A program made the position numbers and the translations under genes. This document shows, in pieces, positions 59,074-64,000 of a stretch of 64,000 nt of DNA (position 1 is the stretch's first letter; every line of letters begins with the position of its first letter). The DNA comes from Methylobacterium sp. E-065. GTDB lineage: Bacteria > Pseudomonadota > Alphaproteobacteria > Rhizobiales > Beijerinckiaceae. The notes under the pieces were generated by a model. It had not been told where the DNA came from. It ran no database searches and was given only the letters and a program-made list of their open reading frames with translations. Location: NCBI RefSeq assembly GCF_022829605.1, contig NZ_JAKSYD010000253.1, positions 124,001 to 188,000 of the forward strand, written 5' to 3'.

Positions 59074-59937
59074 TCAACGGCCGATCTGGCCCGCCTCGCT
59101 CAGCGGCAGCGGCGACCAGCGGGTGATCTGCACGTACCCGTCGAGGGCCGCGACCACGATGTGGCGGCGGTGGCGATGCACCACCGCACCGGCGGCGTGG
59201 GTATGCCGCTCCTGCCAGCCGTCAGCCTCCGCCACGTAGACGCGCGTATCGCCGAGGCGGGCGATGGTCTCGACCGTGCCGAAGGCCCGCACCCGGCGCA
59301 GGATCGCGCCCACGTCCTTTCGGAAATCGAGGGTCCGGTCGCCATCGGTGGCGCGCGGCCAGTAGGAGCCGTCACCCTGCGGCTCGGCCCAGCGCCAACG
59401 TCCGGGCAAGTCGCGCCCGAGGGGGCCGGCGACGAGGCGGCGCGCCGCCATCTGGCACTTGGCCAAGAGGGTCTCGTGCGATTCCTGCGGGCTGAGGGGA
59501 AACATCTCCTGCGCCAGGATATCGCCGGTGTCGAAGCCGTCCGCCAGCACGTGGGCGGTCACGCCCCAGGTTTCGTAGCGGTCGAGCACGGCGCGGAACA
59601 ACGGGTACGGGCCACGCCCGATCGGGAGCGGGGAGGGGTGGATGTTGAAACCGTAAGCCGCATGGCCGCGCCAGCCGCGCACCAGCCACGGGTAACCCGC
59701 GACCACGAGCGCCCAGTCCTTGCCGTGGTCGGCCTGGATCGCCTCGATGTCACGCTCGCGGATCCGCGAGAGCTGGATCGGGATGCGCAGCGACCGGGCG
59801 CGGGCGACAATCACGTCGTTGTGGTCGTAGATCCCGTCGCAGGGGCGGGTGAACAGCTTCACCGGCGTCCAGCCAGCGTCCAGAAGCCCCTCGAAGACGC
59901 CCCCCAGGAAGTCGATGCCGGCGAACGCGAACTTCAT
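59074..59937 (-). CDS. formyltransferase-family protein
   Basis: 287 residues. The Rossmann-type formyl_trans_N domain has the family motif FNIHPSPLPIGRGPYPLFRA (His and Pro of HPSxLP) and LADGFDTGDILAQEMFPLSP (the catalytic Asp region). The C terminus resembles the Fmt/ArnA end domain (ILRRVRAFGTVETIA). The donor is probably 10-formyl-tetrahydrofolate. It is shorter than methionyl-tRNA formyltransferase, lacks a def partner nearby, and more likely modifies a sugar nucleotide or amino sugar; the substrate is unknown. Confidence 0.8.
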   Translation of the reverse strand: MKFAFAGIDFLGGVFEGLLDAGWTPVKLFTRPCDGIYDHNDVIVARARSLRIPIQLSRIRERDIEAIQADHGKDWALVVAGYPWLVRGWRGHAAYGFNIHPSPLPIGRGPYPLFRAVLDRYETWGVTAHVLADGFDTGDILAQEMFPLSPQESHETLLAKCQMAARRLVAGPLGRDLPGRWRWAEPQGDGSYWPRATDGDRTLDFRKDVGAILRRVRAFGTVETIARLGDTRVYVAEADGWQERHTHAAGAVVHRHRRHIVVAALDGYVQITRWSPLPLSEAGQIGR

Positions 59938-60150
59938 GTGTCCCGCCTGCGACCTTGTGAACGTGGAGGGCGCAGGCTTGCAGCCTGCCCGCCGTCGCCC
60001 CCGGCCTTACCTTGAACCCGACGGCTTGTGTAGCGAGGGGGATCCACGTGAGGCGGGTGATCAGCGACAGCGGAACGGGGTGGTGGATCACAGAGAAAGT
60101 CATCGGCGTGGCTGGCGGCCGCTCGACCGTTCGGACCGAGAACTGAAACG

Positions 60151-61749
60151 ATGCCGGGCAAGCCCAAAGCCGGATCCTGCGGAACGCTGCGCCTGATCCT
60201 CGGCGACCAGCTCACCCGCCGCGTCTCCAGCCTGACCGACCTCGATCCAGAAAGCGATGTCGTGCTGCTGGTCGAGGTGCGGGACGAGGCGACCTATGTC
60301 CGCCACCACAAACAGAAGATCGCGTTCCTGTTCGCCGCCATGCGCCACTTTGCGGCCGAGCTGACGGCCGAGGGCATCCGGGTCGACTACGTGCGCCTGT
60401 CCGATCCGGACAACACCGGCAGCTTCACAGGCGAGCTCGAGCGTGCGGTGGCGCGGCACAAGCCGGAGCGCGTGACCGTCACCGAGCCCGGTGAATGGCG
60501 GGTCTGGCAGATGATGCAGGACTGGCGCGAGTCCCTCGGGCCGCCGGTGGACATCCGTGCCGACAACCGCTTCCTCTGCCCGCGGGAGGATTTCGCGGGC
60601 TGGGCCGAGGGCCGGCACCATCTGCGGATGGAAACCTTCTATCGCGGCATGCGCCGCCGCACCGGCCTGCTGATGGAGGGCGGCGAGCCGGTCGGCGGGC
60701 GCTGGAATTTCGACGCCGAGAATCGCAAACGCCTGCCGAAGGGCCACGCGCTGCCCGACCGGATCGGCTTCCAGCCGGATGCCGTGACCCGGGAGGTCAT
60801 CACCCTGGTGGAGCGGGAGTTCGGCGACCATTTCGGCGATCTCGCCAGCTTCTCCTGGCCCGTGACGCGGACCGACGCGCTCGCCGCACTCCGGCACTTC
60901 ATCGCCACGTGTCTGCCGACCTTCGGCGACTACCAGGACGCCATGAAGACCGGTGCACCGTTCCTGTATCATGCGCTGATCTCGCCGGCCCTGAACGCCG
61001 GCCTTCTGACCGCGGAGGAGATCTGCTGGGCCGCCGAGCGCGCGTTCCGCGAGGGGGCGGCGCCGCTGCACTGTGCCGAGGGATTCATCCGGCAGATCCT
61101 CGGCTGGCGCGAATATGTCCGCGGCCTCTATTGGGCGCGGATGCCCGAGTACCGCGACACGAACGCGCTCGGGGCCGGCAGGGCCTTGCCGTGGTTCTAC
61201 TGGTCGGGCGAGACCAAGCTCAACTGCATCGCACAGGTGGTCGCGGATACGCGCGCCCATGCCTATGCCCACCACATCCAGCGCCTGATGGTGACGGGCA
61301 ACTTCGCCCTGATCGCCGGTCTCGACCCGGGGCAGGTGGAGGAATGGTACCTGATCGTGTTCGCTGATGCCTACGAGTGGGTCGAATTGCCCAACGTTCA
61401 CGGCATGGTGCTCTGGGCGGATGGCGGCGTGATGGGCTCGAAGCCCTACGCCGCTTCGGGCGCCTACATCGATCGCATGTCGGATTATTGCGGATCGTGC
61501 GCGTTTGACGTGAAGGTCAAATCGGGCGCGACCGCCTGCCCGTTCAACTACCTCTATTGGAATTTCCTGATCGAGAACGAGGACAAACTCGCGAACAATC
61601 CGCGCATGGCGATGCCCTACAGGACCCTGCGCGGCTTCGGGGACACGCGCCGCGCCGAGATCCGCCATGACGCGACGACCTTTCTTCGGTCCCTCGCGAG
61701 CAAGCCCGAACCGGCCTACAAGGGCGACCAGACCGAAAGCGCCGTGTAG
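60151..61749 (+). CDS. iron-sulfur bacterial cryptochrome/photolyase (PhrB-type)
   Basis: 532 residues, deoxyribodipyrimidine photolyase-related family. It uses FAD and light to repair (6-4) photoproducts in the studied homologue. The N-terminal Rossmann domain (LRLILGDQLTRRVSSLTDLD) is followed by the helical FAD-binding part (FIRQILGWREYVRGLYWARM). The four cysteines at 359, 447, 450 and 463 keep exactly the spacing of the [4Fe-4S] ligands of Agrobacterium PhrB (350, 438, 441, 454). ATG 60151. It converges on the BcsS-like gene with a 34-bp overlap at the 3' ends. Confidence 0.95.
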   Translation: MPGKPKAGSCGTLRLILGDQLTRRVSSLTDLDPESDVVLLVEVRDEATYVRHHKQKIAFLFAAMRHFAAELTAEGIRVDYVRLSDPDNTGSFTGELERAVARHKPERVTVTEPGEWRVWQMMQDWRESLGPPVDIRADNRFLCPREDFAGWAEGRHHLRMETFYRGMRRRTGLLMEGGEPVGGRWNFDAENRKRLPKGHALPDRIGFQPDAVTREVITLVEREFGDHFGDLASFSWPVTRTDALAALRHFIATCLPTFGDYQDAMKTGAPFLYHALISPALNAGLLTAEEICWAAERAFREGAAPLHCAEGFIRQILGWREYVRGLYWARMPEYRDTNALGAGRALPWFYWSGETKLNCIAQVVADTRAHAYAHHIQRLMVTGNFALIAGLDPGQVEEWYLIVFADAYEWVELPNVHGMVLWADGGVMGSKPYAASGAYIDRMSDYCGSCAFDVKVKSGATACPFNYLYWNFLIENEDKLANNPRMAMPYRTLRGFGDTRRAEIRHDATTFLRSLASKPEPAYKGDQTESAV

Positions 61750-62441
61750 GGGGCGATGGACCGTCGGCCGGTCTCGCTCTGGATCCCGGCCGAGATCCTG
61801 AAGCTGATGCGTCCGACGGTAAAATCCGTCGCGTGCAGCCCGATGTTCAGTTTTCTGAAGCCGGACGCATCCGTGTTCAGACTGGCTTCCGGCCCGAAAT
61901 AGGTATCCCAAAGTCGATAACCCCAGGCGGCGCGGGCCCAGACGCTGTCGAGCGCGGTGCCCGCGACCACTGTGCCTTGAAGCATTGTGCCCTCGGAAGG
62001 GCGGGCCCAGATCTCGCCGTGCAAACGAAGACCGAAGCGGGATGGCAGGAGGAGCGGCCCATTCGGCTCCACGAGCATCTGCGTCGTCATCTCGGGGCCA
62101 GCGAAGGCCACGATCACGCCCCACTCGAAGAACCACTGATACCCGAAGACGAGCGCGCCGAGGGCCGTGTAGCGCTGAACCGAACCCTCCGGGCCACGCT
62201 CGGCCTGTTGGCCGCCGCCGAGGCTCGCCAACACCACGACGCCGTCGCGATCGAGGGACGGCAGGCCGACCTTTGCGCCGGCTGTCATGAACGTGGCGGC
62301 GCCCGCATCGAGACTGCCGAACACGAGCGTGTCGATCTCACCGGCGCGTGCAGCATCCGCCAGACTGATCCAGAACAAGATCCCGACAGCAACGCAGATG
62401 CCACGAAGACGGCGCTTGAGTTGAGGGTGTCCGACTCGCAC
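61716..62441 (-). CDS. outer-membrane-type beta protein, BcsS-like
   Basis: 241 residues. A signal peptide (GICVAVGILFWISLADAARA) precedes amphipathic strands typical of a small beta-barrel (TALGALVFGYQWFFEWGVIV; SVWARAAWGYRLWDTYFGPE), ending in W-SPL. The pattern resembles the cellulose-biosynthesis protein BcsS of Rhizobiales. No cellulose synthase genes are present, so the assignment rests on pattern only. It overlaps the photolyase 3' end by 34 bp on the opposite strand. Confidence 0.65.
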   Translation of the reverse strand: MRVGHPQLKRRLRGICVAVGILFWISLADAARAGEIDTLVFGSLDAGAATFMTAGAKVGLPSLDRDGVVVLASLGGGQQAERGPEGSVQRYTALGALVFGYQWFFEWGVIVAFAGPEMTTQMLVEPNGPLLLPSRFGLRLHGEIWARPSEGTMLQGTVVAGTALDSVWARAAWGYRLWDTYFGPEASLNTDASGFRKLNIGLHATDFTVGRISFRISAGIQSETGRRSIAPYTALSVWSPL

Positions 62442-62731
62442 GGTTTTACCTCCTTGCGGAGGATGATCCGTGAGATACGTGAGCGAGTCGAGTCGATCTA
62501 TGCGCGGTCTGCGTCGATGCGCGGATCTTAATCTTCGGCTGCGTTTGATTTATATCAAGAACTGTTTCGAAACACCTCGGGACGAGATTTCCGTTTCCCG
62601 ACTGCAGCGTTTGCTGCGAAATGGCGGCGCCCTGCCGAAGGAGTGGGCGGTGCTGACGCACAGCTGCCGTGCTTGGCGTACCACGCGATCTCCGCTAGAG
62701 CCCCCGCGGGACAGCGAAGGTTGGCGGATCC

Positions 62732-63337
62732 TTGACCTCCGGTGCACGAACGTCCGACGTCCTCACTGTTTTGGCGAGCCAAGAAGGTGAGCGCCTCACG
62801 GTGGGCGACATTGTTGCGGTCCTGCGGGACCGTGCCTTCGCGCTGCTCGTCGTGCTGCTCGGCTTACCGAACTGCCTGCCGATGCCGCCGCCGATCCCGC
62901 TGATCTGTGGGCTTCTGCTGCTGCTGGTGGCGACTCAGATCGCGGTCGGCATGTCGGCACCGTGGCTGCCGCGGATGCTGCTCGGCCGCTCCATCGCGTT
63001 GACCGATGTGCGGCGCGCCGTGACGCGGGCGGTGCCGGTTCTGCGGCGTCTGGAGCGCTGGTCGCGCCCGCGCCTGAGCGTGTTCGACACCGCGCTGGGC
63101 ATGCGCGGTATGGGCATAGCCCTACTGGCCCTAGCGCTGGCCCTGATCGTGGCCGCGCCCATTGTCGGGCAGATCCCGCTGGGACTCGCCGTCTGCCTCG
63201 TGGGCCTTGGCCTTGTCGAGCGTGACGGTGTCGTGGTGCTGGGCGGCCTCGTCATCGGTCTGTTCGGCGTCGCGATCAACGCCGGTTTCGCTTATGCGGT
63301 CATCGCGGGAATCCTGAGCCTTCTGAACGTCTGGTAG
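62732..63337 (+). CDS. exopolysaccharide synthesis protein, ExoD family
   Basis: 201 residues. The ExoD family pattern is clear: LTVGDIVAVLRDRAFALLVV, LLGLPNCLPMPPPIPLICGL (the characteristic N-P-rich membrane region) and LPRMLLGRSIAL. Further hydrophobic segments occur at 125-200. Members are membrane proteins affecting exopolysaccharide output and alkali tolerance. The TTG start at 62732 is tentative, as no ATG fits the family start. Confidence 0.9.
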   Translation: MTSGARTSDVLTVLASQEGERLTVGDIVAVLRDRAFALLVVLLGLPNCLPMPPPIPLICGLLLLLVATQIAVGMSAPWLPRMLLGRSIALTDVRRAVTRAVPVLRRLERWSRPRLSVFDTALGMRGMGIALLALALALIVAAPIVGQIPLGLAVCLVGLGLVERDGVVVLGGLVIGLFGVAINAGFAYAVIAGILSLLNVW

Positions 63338-63346
63338 GACGGATCG

Positions 63347-63380
63347 GAGGCGATAGTGGATCTGATCTGCCCAGAAGCGC
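63347..63380 (-). pseudogene. degenerate duplicate of the 3' end of the MarR gene
   Basis: 34 bp matching 63435-63468 at 29 positions, the last codons of the MarR-type gene. Read on the minus strand it still encodes RFWADQIHYRL against RFWTDQIRYRL, but the stop codon has become CGA. It lies between exoD and the intact gene. Confidence 0.6.
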
Positions 63381-63431
63381 CCGCTAGTCGGGTGTGCTCG
63401 ATTTTCTGTTAGCGGCGGACGGGAACGCGCT

Positions 63432-63944
63432 TCAGAGGCGGTAGCGGATCTGGTCGGTCCAGAAGCGCTCCAGACGACCGAGCGCCTGGTTGAGCCGACC
63501 GAAATCGTCATCCGAGATGCCGCCGATCGGTGCGATCGTGCGGGCGTGCTTGTCGTAGAGACCCTGGATGATCTCGTGCACCTGACGGCCCTTGTCGGTG
63601 AGGCTGATCCGGACTGAGCGGCGGTCGGTCTTCGAGCGAGCGTGGTGCAGGTAGCCGGCCTCGACGAGCTTCTTGACGTTGTAGGAGACGTTGGAGCCCA
63701 GATAGTAGCCCTTGGTCCGCAGCTCGCTTGCGGTGAGTTCCTTGTCGCCGATGTTGTACAGGAGCAGGGCCTGGACGCTGTTGACGTCCTCGCGGCCGCG
63801 CCGCTCGAACTCGTCCTTGATCACGTCGAGGAGCCGGCGGTGCAGGCGCTCGACGAGGTGAAGCGCCTCGAGATAGGAGCCCCGAGCCGGCAACGCCTCT
63901 TCGATGGTTTCGATCTTGGTGGCCCTGGCGCCCTGGGTCTTCAT
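63432..63944 (-). CDS. ldtR: MarR-family winged-helix regulator, LdtR-like
   Basis: 170 residues. The winged-helix region has ELTASELRTKGYYLGSNVSY, VKKLVEAGYLHHARSKTDRR and SVRISLTDKGRQVHEIIQGL (recognition helix and wing). The terminal helix ALGRLERFWTDQIRYRL is the segment duplicated downstream. The sequence resembles LdtR of Rhizobiales, which controls an L,D-transpeptidase gene and stress tolerance; the L,D-transpeptidase at 32.5 kb is a possible target. ATG 63944. Confidence 0.88.
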   Translation of the reverse strand: MKTQGARATKIETIEEALPARGSYLEALHLVERLHRRLLDVIKDEFERRGREDVNSVQALLLYNIGDKELTASELRTKGYYLGSNVSYNVKKLVEAGYLHHARSKTDRRSVRISLTDKGRQVHEIIQGLYDKHARTIAPIGGISDDDFGRLNQALGRLERFWTDQIRYRL

Positions 63945-64000
63945 GTCTGCCTCGCCGTCTGATGCCGCGGTATCCGTTCAATGCGGTGCCGCTGATGTTG

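Noticed and set aside
60100-62136. A 678-codon open frame antisense to the photolyase
   Set aside because: It covers the photolyase and the start of the BcsS-like gene in mirror frame; the composition is shadow-like and no domain is recognisable.

Overview
The window is 64 kb of high-GC, gene-dense bacterial chromosome. Gene content points to an alphaproteobacterium of the Methylobacterium type (Rhizobiales). The evidence is oxalate catabolism (frc, oxc, OxlT-like transporter), a phasin, a NepR-like anti-sigma domain, an AceE-type pyruvate dehydrogenase with separate E2 and E3 subunits, a class II (CP4-like) EPSP synthase, an LdtR-like MarR regulator, an FYDLN-type zinc-ribbon acidic protein and an iron-sulfur photolyase. 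This placement comes from family knowledge, not a database search. There is no rRNA, CRISPR array, transposase or recognisable prophage.

Layout. 0.3-3.4 kb: an XRE regulator divergent from a small membrane protein, then a KpsE-like/KpsT-like capsule export pair without its permease. 3.7-10.9 kb: an oxalate module (PAS protein, frc, HPP-CBS membrane protein, esterase, oxc, oxalate/formate MFS antiporter). 11-12.8 kb: an unassigned 598-aa P-loop protein. Two inverted copies of a roughly 180-bp palindromic repeat (7486-7674 and 12802-12978) bracket oxc, the antiporter and this gene. 13-21.3 kb: ilvE, an MsbA-like ABC exporter, a Spy/CpxP-like protein divergent from a ZnuA-like zinc-binding protein around a perfect 15-bp palindrome, then heparinase II/III and purH.

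21.6-28.5 kb: two tiny membrane proteins, an MHS-family transporter and the acetate block acs-DUF485-actP. 28.8-32 kb: a PAS sensor-kinase-like protein lacking the phospho-accepting histidine, divergent from a phasin. 32-37.2 kb: envelope genes (L,D-transpeptidase, two transglutaminase-like proteins, lytic transglycosylase) with a NepR-receiver fusion among them. 37.5-42 kb: alaS and small exported proteins, one resembling chorismate lyase.

42-48.6 kb: the pyruvate dehydrogenase operon aceE-aceF-lpdA, divergent from an Lrp/AsnC regulator. A repeat-like segment is read in frame in the aceF linker. 48.7-51.7 kb: tRNA-Ala(GGC), a zinc-ribbon acidic protein, aroA-cmk and tRNA-Lys(UUU). 51.7-59 kb: a looser region of small hypothetical genes, an XRE regulator, an AlgX/AlgJ-like acetyltransferase, a PilZ protein and an exported protein with a tail-fibre-like C terminus. 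59-64 kb: a formyltransferase, the iron-sulfur photolyase, a BcsS-like protein, ExoD and an LdtR-like MarR regulator whose 3' end is partly duplicated just downstream.

How the genes work together: the antiporter brings in oxalate, Frc activates it to oxalyl-CoA and Oxc decarboxylates it to formyl-CoA. ActP and Acs feed acetate, and PDH feeds pyruvate, into acetyl-CoA, with the phasin marking polyhydroxyalkanoate storage. The remaining genes are mainly envelope, stress and biosynthetic housekeeping. The strongest leads for something undescribed are the NepR-receiver fusion, the orphan P-loop protein, the histidine-less kinase beside acs and the phasin gene, the repeat captured inside aceF, and the exported UbiC-like protein.
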